NCBI RefSeq assembly: GCF_001949145.1
Contig: NW_019091358.1
Location: 3,302,904 to 3,366,903 of the forward strand
Source of the DNA: Acanthaster planci
Lineage: Eukaryota; Echinodermata; Asteroidea; Valvatida; Acanthasteridae
Length of the DNA stretch: 64,000 bases
Direction: 5' to 3'
Notes under the pieces: generated by a model
The model's database searches: none
What the model was told of the DNA's origin: nothing
The model's input: only the letters and a program-made list of their open reading frames with translations
Translations under genes and position numbers: made by a program
In this document: positions 11,880 through 24,100 of the stretch, one piece after another
Numbering within the stretch: position 1 is the first letter of the stretch
How the letters are laid out: each line of letters starts with the position of its first letter

Positions 11880-12060
11880 TTAATAGTCATGTTAGTACTA
11901 GTACTAGTAGTAACGTGCATGACCGTATAGTCAGTGCTATTAGTAAGTAGGACGGTGTAAGTAGGCCTAGTACTAGTAGGCTATTAGTAATAGTCTGGTA
12001 GTAGTACTAGGCCTACTGTACTAACACTAGCCATGCTAGTGACTATACTACGACCTACCA
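11880..12060. repeat. CTAGTA/TAGTAC-rich low-complexity patch
   Basis: Dense overlapping copies of the self-complementary words TAGTACTA, ACTAGTAG and CTAGTA. No coding potential; probably a decayed simple repeat. Confidence 0.6.
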
Positions 12061-12299
12061 ATCCTACCAATGTCAATTTGCACATGATGCATGACACTAT
12101 AGTACAGGCCCAAAATCCTGAAGACTAGTGGTAAGAGGAATAAGAACACAGTTGGGTCCTATTGTCCAATGCCAAATTATATTTCAACCTACATCTTTAT
12201 GTCGATGAACACGAAGAAGACATTTCGCAGTCACACACCCACAGTCGATATTTTTCCTCCACGCACCGTGTACTGCGATGGTCTAAATTGCACAACCTG

Positions 12300-12430
12300 G
12301 GAAAATCTCCCATACCGGCAATGACGGGTGCACGCGGGATGACTTTGTCGCATGCGCATGCCAACGACAGAGGGCTCACTTCCTACGTTGAGTACACGTA
12401 CGGACGCGTCGCGCCGCGCCGGTCGAGCGA
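12300..12430 (-). promoter_or_regulatory. CpG-rich patch, candidate TRIP4 upstream promoter
   Basis: This ~130-bp stretch is far richer in CpG than its surroundings (GACGCGTCGCGCCGCGCCGG near 12400). It contains the alternating palindrome GCATGCGCATGC (12352..12363), close to NRF-1 sites, and an ETS-like ACTTCC core. The first TRIP4 coding exon is preceded by a convincing splice acceptor, which calls for an upstream transcription start, and this is one of the few promoter-like patches in the intergenic region. The assignment is inference only. Confidence 0.3.
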
Positions 12431-13886
12431 TATTGGAAAAGTTGGACTAAAACGCCCGGCCAACTCAGGCAAAAAACACCATTTATGGTCAGCCTGAACA
12501 CATAATATTAAATACGATGCATACAATGTAAGCCTACTTTTTAATTGCCTGGAAGGTGAAGTGACTAACTGGGGAGTGGGGAAGTGGAGTGACGAACTGA
12601 CTAAAAGCGACAGGGGATAGCCTGTCGCATCATCCTACGAGATCCGACAGCTGCACATAGTGTACGGCCCCCGGAGGTAGTCCACCGGAGCTCCATTGAT
12701 GGGGGTGCTTGTTTTTGTTTACAATTTTTTGGAAGCAATTTGATCATTCCTTTCACACCCTCTTTCCTTTGCACACACTCTAAGTGATTTGGAACAGTTA
12801 TATCCAGAGAATGGGGATCCATTCTCACAAACATTTCTGACTGAACCCACATGTAAAATTTATGTAGGGCCTAGGTCATACTTAATCAAAAATATCATGA
12901 TTTAGATTTTTTTAACAAAATAATGTTACTAGTACGCAAGGGCCACTTATCCTCCTGCCCCCCCAAAAAAATTTCGAGTTACTTATATGGAGAGCAAAAT
13001 ACTTTTACAAATGCAAAACTTCACAGCTTTGGACGCTCAAAGCATTTTACCAATATTATATCCCGCATTTATACGTTCATTAGGCCTACACACATCATGC
13101 GCACACACGGGAGTTTTGACCAGAGTTCAAAATATTAAAATGAACTTTAACAACATAAAATTCGACCAAAATTTTCTTTTGCCCTTTCTCAGCGTCCTGC
13201 CCGGGGTGGGCGGTTTTTGTCGACTTGCCGCATGGATGTGAGGTCAAAAAGTCAGTGAGGATTGCAATCCAGTTGAGTTTAAAACGTGTGTTAGTCCCTT
13301 TTCACCTTTTATTTTTTGGTGTTGCCAGTTAAAATCTCCAAAATCATAGCAAGTTTCAAGGTTTGGTCTGAAATGGCAGTACACATTGGCTAAAAAATAT
13401 GCATGGGCGTCGCCGGGAATTTTTGTTGGCGGGGGGGAGGGGGAAACTGTCTAGCTAAAACAATAACATTTAATTGCCAGAGGAGGTCAATGTCCTTTTT
13501 TTTTCTCTCAAGCTAATTGATGATTTTGATACTATTCCATTTCTGTTTTTCATTTCTTTGGTAGTTTTTCCTTTTTTCGTTTGTTCTGGGTCCCCCTCCC
13601 TGGGGCTTCCCTTAATATGATTATACGGCATATTTATATAAGTATGAATAAAAGGTACGGTAACCCTTTCAACAGGCAGCAGTCTTCAAGGGAATCAAAA
13701 TATACCTCACTTGCGAAGATGGAAATTCACGCCCCCAAATGAGATTTCTTTTGTTTGTTTTCTGAGGGGGGTGGGTGGTGGAAATTAAGCTTTGTTGAAA
13801 TACAAACTCTCCTTTTGATTGAAGCAATCTGAGACCCAATCTCAATGCATTCCACCATGGTGATACATAATAGGATTTATGAACTT

Positions 13887-14170
13887 CACCGCGGCGAGAT
13901 GTCAATTTGACACCGCGGCAAGATCGTATAACTCGCCACGGAGAGACAGACATTCAACGATTTAACTCGCCGCGGCGGGGGAATTACTACCTCGCCGCGG
14001 TGAGATAGTAAATCCACAAACTGATAATATAATTTAAGTAAAATTCGACCAAACCACAAAATATCCCACTTTGGTTATTATGTGGTTTATTGACGATAAT
14101 GCTGAACCACGTAACGAACTCTATTCTTTTCGACCCAATGAGAAAGTTTTGGACTGCGGCCGCGGCGAGG
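13887..14170. repeat. Cluster of degenerate CGCCGCGGCGAG motifs
   Basis: About six copies of a GC-rich word built on CCGCGG, each near a GAG or CTC edge (CACCGCGGCGAG, CACCGCGGCAAG, CTCGCCACGGAGAG, CTCGCCGCGGCG, CTCGCCGCGGTGAG, GGCCGCGGCGAGG), occur at irregular spacing in AT-rich DNA. The core is self-complementary. The function is unknown: clustered binding sites or a decayed tandem repeat are both possible. Confidence 0.55.
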
Positions 14171-14612
14171 TCCTGAACGGAAAAGCTCCCTCGGCGGTCA
14201 CGAGGTAGCAACTTGCTCTGTGAGCTTTCAAACTCACAGCTGTGAATAAAGAATTTGCGCAACGCTTAGGCTGTATTCCCCTAATGCTCTGGAGCATTTT
14301 GTGCGGAAACGCAAGGATCTGCAGATGCTTTGCCGATTCTTTTCCTTGTCGCCACCGAAATACTAGAATGGGAGAGTCCATGTACCGAGGTTAACTCAAT
14401 TCCCAATGGCGGATTGGTCCATTTGAAGCAAGATATTGGACGGAGACCCCCCTCCCCCGGCCTTGTGTTGTCAATGTTTGACCGGAATCTCAGGAATTCT
14501 CTTCAGACATCCAGAGGATGGCTTAGGTAACAGAAGTCTGCGGAAGAAATTTTAATTACGGGTACGGGGTTCGCCCTTATAGGCCTACATCTTGAAATTG
14601 TCTAGAGAATGT

Positions 14613-14807
14613 CTATCCGGTTCGTAAGCGTGACGTCACTTCAGTTTAAACCACGCCCACTGCACACGCACTGCGCTAAGGGTTAATGCACTGATCGCCG
14701 TTTACATTGAACTGGAAGTTAACCTGCACCTGCAGCGATTGTCCAATGGGAGCCTGCAAATCGTGGCGCATCCGACTTTGTGACAAAGTCACTTACGAAC
14801 CGGACAC
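14613..14807. mobile_element. Small MITE-like unit with TCCGGTTCGTAAG ends
   Basis: ATCCGGTTCGTAAGCGTGAC near 14615 recurs inverted as GTCACTTACGAACCGGACA near 14788..14806, giving ~19-bp imperfect TIRs around ~190 bp. It contains a TGACGTCA octamer and a CCACGCCC box, so these promoter-like words probably belong to the repeat. A palindrome ACTTTGTGACAAAGT is at 14774..14788. Confidence 0.55.
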
Positions 14808-17095
14808 AGTTTGGACAACCCTCCGTCATATTCATATATCTTGTCGAGTATAGATTGGTCAGGATGACCAATGCTTATAGCCCTTTTTGTATATCTATAA
14901 CGAAAAAAGCGCCTCGTTTTAGTGGGACCACGGCCGAAAGCTGCAATAGGCCTTCTCCCAAAGTCGTTGATGATGATGTTAACCTGATGATAATGACTTC
15001 ATCAGCTAGTTTTAAAAGTTCTCCATGACGTTTACAACGTTAACTTTTCTAATTTTAAAAAGTACAGTAAACAGCGCTCGACTGTTGGAAATGTTATTGC
15101 TGTGCTTGATCTTTCATACGGTCGGTGGTTTACCCTCAAACCTGCGCTCAATTGGCCAATAGACTGCAATTCATTCTGTTTGCCGATTAGCCTTAAAATC
15201 TATTTCAAATCTCGCTATCTGTAGCAACCGGAAACAACCCACGTTTTAGAGTGTCAAAAATTTCAAACAAACTAACAAAAACGTCTTTCTCACGACAATC
15301 CACTTGAGTGTCTGTTGCCCAAACACATGACCAAAATGATTGTTGCCAGTTTCCTTGAAAAATGACAACTTTCCGTTCGATGTTGACGTGTTGTCTTCCG
15401 TACCAAATACAAGATTTTTGCTTTGTTGCACAGCAACCTCCCCCCCCCCATCTGCAGCAGCTGATCCTCTTCTCTTTCAAAACTCTTTTCAAAATGTTTA
15501 AGACCTGGGTTAAACAGGATTCATCGGATTTGCGGACAGCAGTGCAGGAGAGAGCAGCCTTGTGCAATCGTGGCTCTGGGTGGCCACCTGGATCACTGCT
15601 GACAAAATATTTAGTTTTGGTTTTTCCCGGTCAATTTCAGCAAGCTCAGTGATGGTATCGACACTCCGCTTGTCCCTTCCGCCACCTGGGATGGACTAGT
15701 CCCTTTCACAAGATGTGGTGATTTTGTGGGGTGCATCAAACTGCACACCTGCAGCAAATTGTGGGTTGCATGGTTGTACCAAAACTATCCCCGCCCTTGG
15801 CAGACATGTCCAAATAACGAATGTTTACGAGTGTAATGGTAAAAATAACACTACACGGTGACAGTGGCGTGCGCCGTTGCACTTACATTTGAATTACCTC
15901 CGAACAACATTATTCTTTCCATTTCTCAAATGCAAAACATCTAGTATTTGTTTTATACGAAATAATACAACGCCTCAATCCATCTTGAAAATTCCCCGCA
16001 CCACCTGAATAAGAACGGGGGAAAAATCGATGCCCAGATCGATGCCTGCATCTCCCAGTTTACATTTTCTTGCGGCTCTGGCTAACTGCAATAACACTAT
16101 GACATCTTCATAGCCATGTCTGCAAATGCAGCCAGGAATGGTATTTTTACGTACTCTCCCAAAAACTGATACTTTATCTCGCAAACCCCCTCAGAAAACC
16201 GAGGAGAAACATGGCACCAGTCCCCACTGTCTGTAAGGGTGTACAAATGTATTTCCATCTTGCAGAGAAATATCAAACGGAAAATAAATATGGTCCGAGA
16301 TGATGTTATAGCTAATGCAATGAAGACACGTTTTCTCATGAAAAATGACTGAAAGTCACCCCACAATCAATGAAACTACCGACAACAAAACCACAATGCA
16401 CAATGGTCCACTTATTTAGGCTGTCAGTTCCAGACAGTATTTAATAACCAGTCTGCTAGCGTTATTTACACATTTCAAATGGTACAGTGGATGAAAATGC
16501 ATTTAAAACGATAAAAATAGCATGAGAATCTTCCTTTTCTATTTGTTAGTTTTGTTTACACTTGACAAACAAAACTTTTCACATGCCATCCCTGGATCAA
16601 TTCACCGATACTGTAATTAATTATCTATTTTTTCCTTCAAAATGTAGGTATTCATTGTTCTGATTCAGTGGGATCTGAGCAATGTCTGCCTTTGAAGGCT
16701 GCAGCCAAAGTCAAACACGAGAATTCATTTGGGTAATAAATATAACAAATTGATCAATTATTGATGTCATATAACTCATACTCATTTCTGTGAAGCAATT
16801 GGCTTCAAGGATTAAGCCATCTCACATCTATCGAACATAAAAACACTGTCAATGGGCATATATCTACATGCCCCCCCAAATACTTTCAAATACTCAGTAC
16901 CCTAATGCCACGAGCAAACTAAAAACTTAGCCGTATAAACGGCTATTGGTCTTCAATAACACTGCAAAACCTGTACATGTACTGTTAAACTGGATTCATT
17001 AACACCATTGGTAGCCACATAGAACATTGGACTGGTATTTTTCAACAGATATTCTAAAGGTGTTAAGTTTACACCATGGTTTTGGCAATTTAGGA

Positions 17096-17380
17096 GCATG
17101 ACGCTGGGTGATTCATTCTATACCTCACAGCTAGGAGCACAGCCGAGACCATAGGGCAAATTGGTCTCACATGAGCAGCATGATGCCAAAGCCAGGACCA
17201 TAGCCACATCCATGGGCTAAATCAGTCTTCCATGATGAGCACTATGATGCCAAAGCCAGGACCATAGCCACATCCATGGGCTAAATCAGTCTTCCATGAT
17301 GAGCACCATGATGGTAGACTGTGAGCACAGCCAACACTTACAGCTATGGTCTTAGCAGCATGACGCTTGATGGTTCATTC
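17096..17380 (+). repeat. 64-bp tandem duplication within a longer degenerate repeat
   Basis: A 64-bp unit starting TGATGCCAAAGCCAGGACCA occurs at 17181 and again at 17245, almost identical through CCATGATGAGCAC. Flanking segments GCATGACGCTGGGTGATTCA (17096) and GCATGACGCTTGATGGTTCA (~17350) are also related, so the array is probably older and longer. It lies ~0.8-1.1 kb past the CEP120 stop, beyond its likely poly(A) site. Confidence 0.75.
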
Positions 17381-17980
17381 TACACGTTATTTTCCCCACT
17401 TGGGGAAAGTTTGATAAAAAAGTTCTCAACCTCTACTAGTTAGCCACAGCTTGACCACAATACATGATATGCAGTTGGAATAGAATACTTGCCTACTCCG
17501 GGAGAGACCTACGGAAGTATATCACGTCCCTAGTGAGCCTAAACTTTAATGAGAATTTACTGTCATTTGACTGAGGATATTTACTCTGGTACAAAGGCAC
17601 ATAGGACATCATAAACCAATTGCTATGTCATTGATTCCTGATTCAATAATCAATGATCCTTAAGAAAACTAGCTCTTTGTTACAAAAGTATTCCCAACTG
17701 CCATGTTGCGTTTCGATTTCCTTTGTCAATCTGTGAACACTAGTAGAGTCTCCAGTTTCTTAGGCAAAGATCGCATGACAGAAATTTTGATTTCTAATGG
17801 GAAGTGAAGTTGGAAGTTTATGCCATGAAATGGCACAGCTTGAAACACATTTTAAGCTCATCAAAGTAAAGTGTCTTGCTTGGGGACACATGATTTGCAT
17901 CTGGTACCCCAACTTCTAATACAAGCAACCAACTGATGCCAAGGAATTGCCCAAACGTCAGTTTCCTCTCTGGCTTTGGA

Positions 17981-17986
17981 TTTATT
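17981..17986 (-). terminator. Candidate CEP120 polyadenylation signal (AATAAA)
   Basis: TTTATT on the plus strand gives AATAAA on the CEP120 sense strand about 190 nt after the TGA, a reasonable length for a short 3' UTR. Confidence 0.5.
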
Positions 17987-18171
17987 CTGGAGTTACATGA
18001 AATCTGATCCTCTCGCTCACAACATCTCAATTTTCTTCCAAACATCAAATTATTTTTAAATGTACAGCTTTGCGTGTTTCCAACAGGAGAGAAACTGTGC
18101 AAAGAATGAATCTGGAGGGTAGGGCAAAGCCACGCCAGAGACAATGCCTAGATTTGGAAGACATGGCCTAA

Positions 18172-21100
18172 TCAGACAGCATGCCCTCTGGCTATGGAAT
18201 CTCTGATCTGCCTGTCCAGCTCGCTGATGATCCGATCCTGGTGGGTGTACACCCCGGTTCTCAGCAGCGTGTCCCGCTCCTCAATGAGCCTAGCTACATG
18301 TGCCTCTACCCCTGCGTCCAAGGCCCCAGATCCAGGGGGTTTAGTATTCTCCTTGTGGTCTTGGGGTGGTGGTGGTGGTGTCTGCTGGTGCTGTGCTTTT
18401 TGCTCCTTGTCAAGCTCTTGCTGTTTCAATCTGATGAGAGACAAACTTTTCATGTCTAACTCTTGTAAGCAATACATAGGGCAGAATTTTTTCAGAGGTG
18501 TATATCGAGCTCAATATCACTGTCCAAACTAGACAACAACCTTTTGTGAAAAACTCGCCTCCCCAATGGTTGTTCTTGACACCTGTGCAATGTTTGACCT
18601 CTGATCTAATGTCCCTGTTCGTCAGCTACATACATGACGCCGAACTTTCTTTTAATTGTAAAAAGAAGACTGTGAATAACCCTGACCCCTTCACCAAGAA
18701 AAAAAAAGCCTTATGGCTGGTTCACACTTCACACGAACAAGTGGAGTAAATATGTCACAAAAAATTTGAAGCAAAGTTTATCTGGGTTGAGATGTGAACT
18801 TGCAAGTTCTGAGCATGAATGCCTTCACTGTGATGTCACAAATTTGCATTCCCACTAGCCATTGACTTCATGTTCATTCATCCTAGTGCTTAATTCTCGT
18901 GATCACTGCCTTGGCTCCAGGGAACGACACTGTCACATCTCTTTTCTAAACCCTCTCCTCTCTTTTTTTTTTCCTTTTATTTTCACCTGTTGAGCTCCCC
19001 CTTGATCTCATCCAGTTGCTGCCTCTCCGACTTTACCACCTCTTTCTCCTCAGCTGCCAGGTACCTCAGCCTCATGTGCTCCAGCTCCTGCTGTTCCCTC
19101 TTCAGCCGAGCCTTGGCCTCCGACTGCTCCCGTTGCTTGAGGCGGGCCAACTCCTTGAGGGCTCGCCCCCACTGTTGCTTGTAGTGCACCTTGGACTTGC
19201 TCACTGACTCCAGCTTCCTTTCAAGCTCAACCTGTGAAATTTCGTAAGTTAGTCAGGGCATCCTTTTGAAAGTAAGTGTGGGGACTCTATTCTTATAAGG
19301 AAAAAAAGGTGATAAGAACACAGACTATTTAAAGTTGACCTTTAATTGATTACTTATTAAACACAATTTCCTTGTTTCAGTATATTTCTTTTTTTTTAAA
19401 AGCAAATATCCAACTCAGATTTACAAACATTTGCTTATGTTAAATAAATGTTTTAAAGTTTGAAAAAGACCAAAATTTTCTTTTAAAGTCGTAATTACTA
19501 TGAAAGAAATCAATGCCAAAGTCAAACAACCAACTGAAGCCTTGAGTTAAATGATCAATTACTTCTTGTGGCTCATTCACAGCTCATTTTTGGCTTGGAA
19601 GTATGAATTTGGTGAGCAATCTTTTCTGCTATGAAACTGGCTGAGTGGTCTGTCAGCCACAAGGGACAAACTGTCCTCTGTTCTATTCACAGGGCATACA
19701 GGAATTTCGATGACTAAACTCCGCAACAAAAAAGGGCCAAACAACCTTCTCCAGTTGGAGCAGACTGAGATCGGACTGGAGTCGGACCTCCGGCTTGGTC
19801 GCCAGCTGGTCCTTGAAGGACTGGAACTCTCGGTCTTTCTCCTGCAGCTGGGCTTGGGCCTGACCCAGGAGCTGGGACAGGTGTTGCTTCTCCTCCTCAA
19901 GCAGCCGGACCTTGGACCTGATAGGAAACAGAGAGAGAGATAATAATAATAATGGAGATTCGTAAAGTGCACGTATCCACATAATGAAAGGCGCTCAAGG
20001 CGCTAGATACACAGAAAAATAACAACAAATGTATATTAAATATGCAGTAAAAAATGCAAATACTGAACATATACTAGAATTAGTCTAACATAAAGAAAAA
20101 TGAAACACTAATTAAATGCCTGAGCCATGAGATGGGTCTTCAGGGATGTCTTGAATGAATGAATGGAGTCAGAACTTCGAATGTGTTTAACGGTAGTTGG
20201 TTCCATAGGCGAGGAGCTGCTACTGAAAATGATTTATCCCCCCCCCTGAGCTATGTAACCTGGGTTCTGAAAGTAGATATTTGTGACATGATCGAAGCAT
20301 GCGAGATTGTTTGTAAGGTGTGAGGAGATCCATGATGTAAAAAGGGGCTTTGCCATTAAGAGCCTTATAGACAATTAATAGAAGCTTGAAGATTATCCTT
20401 GTAGATTAGAGATGGGCAGGAGGGTTGAATTACAAGGTGTCATCGTCCCTTTCAGACATATGACCCAAACCCGTAGCAATTTCAGGAGGCCATCTTGGTT
20501 AAAAAAACAGAAGAAGAACAAAACAGGAAAACGAGTACAGCCTGCAATATCATCACAGCAGAAAGAGTGCTATTTATCACATTCGTTCTACATCAGTAAT
20601 GATCAATATTTCTTTATTTACCAGTCATTAGATAATCGTCATGACATTAGGATGGACTTCCACCCAAATGATTATAGGAAAGAGAAACTACCATCATGAG
20701 GTAAATTGTCCTTCCATAATCTCAAACTTGTATTCCCTAAAATCTGAGAAAGGTTTTGTTTTCAACGAAGCACCAGCCTTTCTTCCACCCATTTCTAACA
20801 GCAATGGGCAACAATGGATGAGCAAGAGATGCTGGGAATTGCTAACATTTTTTCAGTTGTCAATAGTGGAGGAAATCTGTCATTGTTTTGGAAAATTATA
20901 CCATTGTTTGTGGCATTCAGCGCGAGTGGATTACCATCGAGGATAAAAGCGCTAAAGTGATGAGCGTTACAATACCGCTGCATGCTAATCTGGCCCCTAT
21001 TGAAAATACGCCAGCAATGCACTGTGTCAGTTTCGCGAACAAAAGAAACTTATGTAACGCCGCACAATCTGGGCTCTTTTTACCAGGTGGCAAGCCTGGC

Positions 21101-24100
21101 TGCAATACTTGGGCATCAATAGATGTTAGATTAGAGTAGCCACCAGACAGTCATTCGTGTGGGTGTGGTTATGATTTTTTGAAGAATTTTGAAAACGGGA
21201 AATTTTGAAAATGCCCGGTTTTACATCATGCAACCTCAAATTAAACCAGGCAGCAAGTGGTTAATGGTCTTAACTCGGGGGACGAAAATGAAACCTGATG
21301 CATAAGACAGAAATGAAGCCAAGATTTAGATCCTTGGACTCCCAGTATTTGGTGTGAGAACTCCACCCACTTTTCAATCTCCATCTGGGCGATGTGGTCC
21401 TCCTTCATGCGGCGGGACACCTCCCTCATCTCTGTCAGCTGCCTCTCTTGCTCCCGCTGCAGGTCGCCACGAAGACGCATCACCTCTGCCTCGTTGGCTG
21501 CCAGCTGGCGTTCTCGCTTCTCGATGTCGGTGAGGGCAGTGCGCAGCTGACCCTCTAGGTGAGAGTGCTCCTTCAGCTGTTTCATAGACAGGAAAAAACA
21601 GAAAGGAATTACATCTCTCACTTGGGTAATACCTTCTGGGACCACAATTGCTTTGTTTGCCAACTACAGGAGCGCACACTGATTCAGAGGCACGGCCTGG
21701 TTACAGTTTGTTTCATGCGGATCTGGTTCACAATCAGTGATTTGTCATTGGTTCACTGACACCGGAACCGGCCTAATGCATAATGTAAACCAGCTTTGGG
21801 ATCACCAATCGAGATCCAGATCTCTGTGAAACAAATAGGCCCCTTATCGTAGAGTAAGAGGTTGGAATCCAGCAGCCACTTACATGCTGTGACCTCAGGG
21901 TAAGTCACTTTACCCCTACTTGCCACTCTCGATCCACGAGTATAAATGGGTACCTGTGAGACAAAGCCTGTGATTAGCCTGTATTTGCATTTATGTTGGC
22001 TGCATCAGACTGTATTTATCCCAAGGAGCGAAGGTATTTTATTTTTTTGGGGATGTTACCTTTTTCTCAATGAGTGTCTCCCTCTCCCTATCCTTTCTCT
22101 TCCATTCCTCGGTCAAGGATTTCAGGTGCTGGAGTTCCTTCTCCTGGAGCTAAGACAGGATGAGACATTGTCTGCTTAAAGATCAATCCAACTCCGATCA
22201 GATTTTGTGAAAAAATATTAACCAACTATGAATATTTAAAAGCAGCTTTTTATGATTTTGTTTGGTTTGTCTCGAGTGGTAAGAGTTTCTGCTACTGTGT
22301 AACTATGATTAAAAGCCAATTAAATGGTAAGATGAAAAGGAGATATTTGAAAAAAGTTGACAGTGCCGATAGCACAATAGAGCTTAATACTTGAGTTTCA
22401 GTAAGGGTGTCAGCAAAAATACATCCAGGGGCCCTTAGCTCTGACGTCAACGTTAATCATCATTTCTACACTAGATGTAATTATTGTTGGCGACACTTTT
22501 AGGGGAAGTTTTTAATATTAACAGAGGTATATTTGAAGTGTGGTGAAAAGGGAAGGCATGCCTGTAAATCATCTCAAAGGGGGATTTGAAAGACAAATCA
22601 CTGGATGCGGGGATGATGAAGACCATGACGATTTTTACCTGGTTCTCAAATTCCCGTACTTGCTGTTCCTTCCACATCTCCAGCTCCAGGGCTGCCTTGT
22701 ACTCAGCTGTCTGCCTGGGGTCGGAGGGAGGGGCCTGCTGAGCTGGGGGCGGAGGATGGGCAGGAGGGGGAGGCGGAGGAAGGCCGTGGCGGGGCTGGGG
22801 GGCTGGGGCTGCAGAGCTGCTTGACGTCAACTGCAAGTGACGACGGAGAGAAGCGACCGTGGTTGAAACTGAAACCATTCTGAAGTAGCAATGGGCTCAA
22901 GAGCTCAGCTAAGACATTAGAGAGGTTGAGGTTTCTTGAAACGGGGAAGAGAGAAGCACAGGTGGAAATTTCGTGATGTCAGAATCAGTGCCCTTTACTT
23001 GTCGCATCGAATTGATTGGCAACACAGTGAACAACAAGTAATATACACATATGAGCAGAACTTCACAAATAAAGCTAACAAATATAAAATAAAGCGACCG
23101 CTTGACGGCTGTGCACTTGTTCAACCTCCACAGACTATTACAAGTCTCTATGTGTGGATACAAACACAGTGGGAATTACTCAAGCATGGGGACAATTACA
23201 CATGTCATTTGTAACTGCCTAAAGCATTACTTTGCAATGAAAATTCCTGCATGTAAACACGTCATGTGCTGTGACGTGGATAAGTCTAGTCTATGATAAG
23301 GGTCCCGACCCAGTTTTTCTCGCTGTATAGAGAGCCAAAAATGACATCATTTGATGAAGGAGGTATAGTGCAAACCGATGGAGTATGCGCGCGAGTTGGT
23401 ATGCGCGTGTTGGTATGCGCTGGTTTTACACATATAATTATGCATGTGACATATTGACTTTGGTTCTCTGTAATATCACGTTGCAAATGGACCTTACACT
23501 TGTATAGTGACAAAGACAGAGACAGTTTGAATACAGATATCAGGCCTGCAACTTGGACTTTGATAAAAAATGAGGAAATTCCAATTTTTACAAGCCTTTT
23601 ATATAATGCCTTTCAATTTTCAGTGGCATGAGTGCGGACTGAAAAATGAGGAAATCAGCTCTTCCAAGGAAAAGTTGCATGCCTGTGATATGAAATACCA
23701 CATGAAGTCAGACCTCTGATCCCAAGATGACCTGCTGGGCCCTGATTGGTCCATAGTCCTCCAATCCCAACACCACATACATCTCAGCCAACCTATTAGG
23801 CTTGCCGTCGGAGGCGGTCTCGGCCGTCACCCTCTCGCTGTGTATTTGCCTTGTGCCTTCTGCCCCTCCTGAGTGTGGACTCTGAGTCAGTAAATAAACA
23901 TATTTCACTTTTTTTTTTCCAATGCTGTGTCATTTACTTAAACTCCCCAGGTATCTTCGCCGAGATTCTTGCTAACTCCAGAAAGATCCAATTCAAAATA
24001 TAATTATGGACAGGAAACATACACAAACACAATGACTAAGCACCGTCTGCAGTCCCTGAATACAGTATCTACACATGATAACAGTTTAAGTCTTAACAAG

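Larger units (their letters stand above)
9257..18171. other. Intergenic region between TRIP4 (5' end) and CEP120 (3' end)
   Basis: About 8.9 kb between two minus-strand genes. No open reading frame here resembles a protein I know. It holds a ~30-bp tandem array (9701..9810), a perfect hairpin (10447..10478), two inverted-repeat elements (10562..11219 and ~11245..11855), a CTAGTA-rich low-complexity patch (~11880..12060), a CpG-rich patch (~12300..12430), a CCGCGG motif cluster (~13887..14170), a short MITE-like unit (~14613..14807) and a tandem duplication downstream of CEP120 (~17096..17380). I see nothing distinctive in 14810..16860, only unassigned short ORFs. The TRIP4 promoter should lie somewhere here. 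Confidence 0.8.
18172..22830 (-). other. CEP120: CEP120 exons 13-18: coiled coil and C-terminus
   Basis: Residues ~656-1042. Exon 13 starts with a proline-rich segment ([15 protein letters not shown]) and then [15 protein letters not shown]. Exons 14-17 are almost wholly charged heptad-like sequence ([58 protein letters not shown]), the long coiled coil used for dimerisation and centriole targeting. Exon 18 adds a Gln/Pro linker ([10 protein letters not shown]) and the conserved end [20 protein letters not shown] plus SELDRQIRD. The exon 15 to 16 junction splits a Lys codon (AA|G). Confidence 0.95.

Noticed and set aside
12162-12497. 111-aa plus-strand ORF across the CpG-rich patch
   Set aside because: No recognisable motif, unlike codon use, and better explained by low stop frequency in GC-rich sequence.
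14630-14660. CRE (TGACGTCA) plus CCACGCCC as a gene promoter
   Set aside because: Both lie inside a short unit with inverted ends, so they probably belong to a MITE; no gene starts nearby.
15205-16366. Minus-strand ORFs of 120, 69 and 89 aa between TRIP4 and CEP120
   Set aside because: They read somewhat protein-like in parts, but I found no family match, no consistent splice chain and no start context. Not called; a transcript would change this.
21693-21845. Possible MITE (TTTGTTTCA...GATCTGG inverted at both ends)
   Set aside because: Only ~20 bp of imperfect inverted similarity and no clear duplication; too weak to list.
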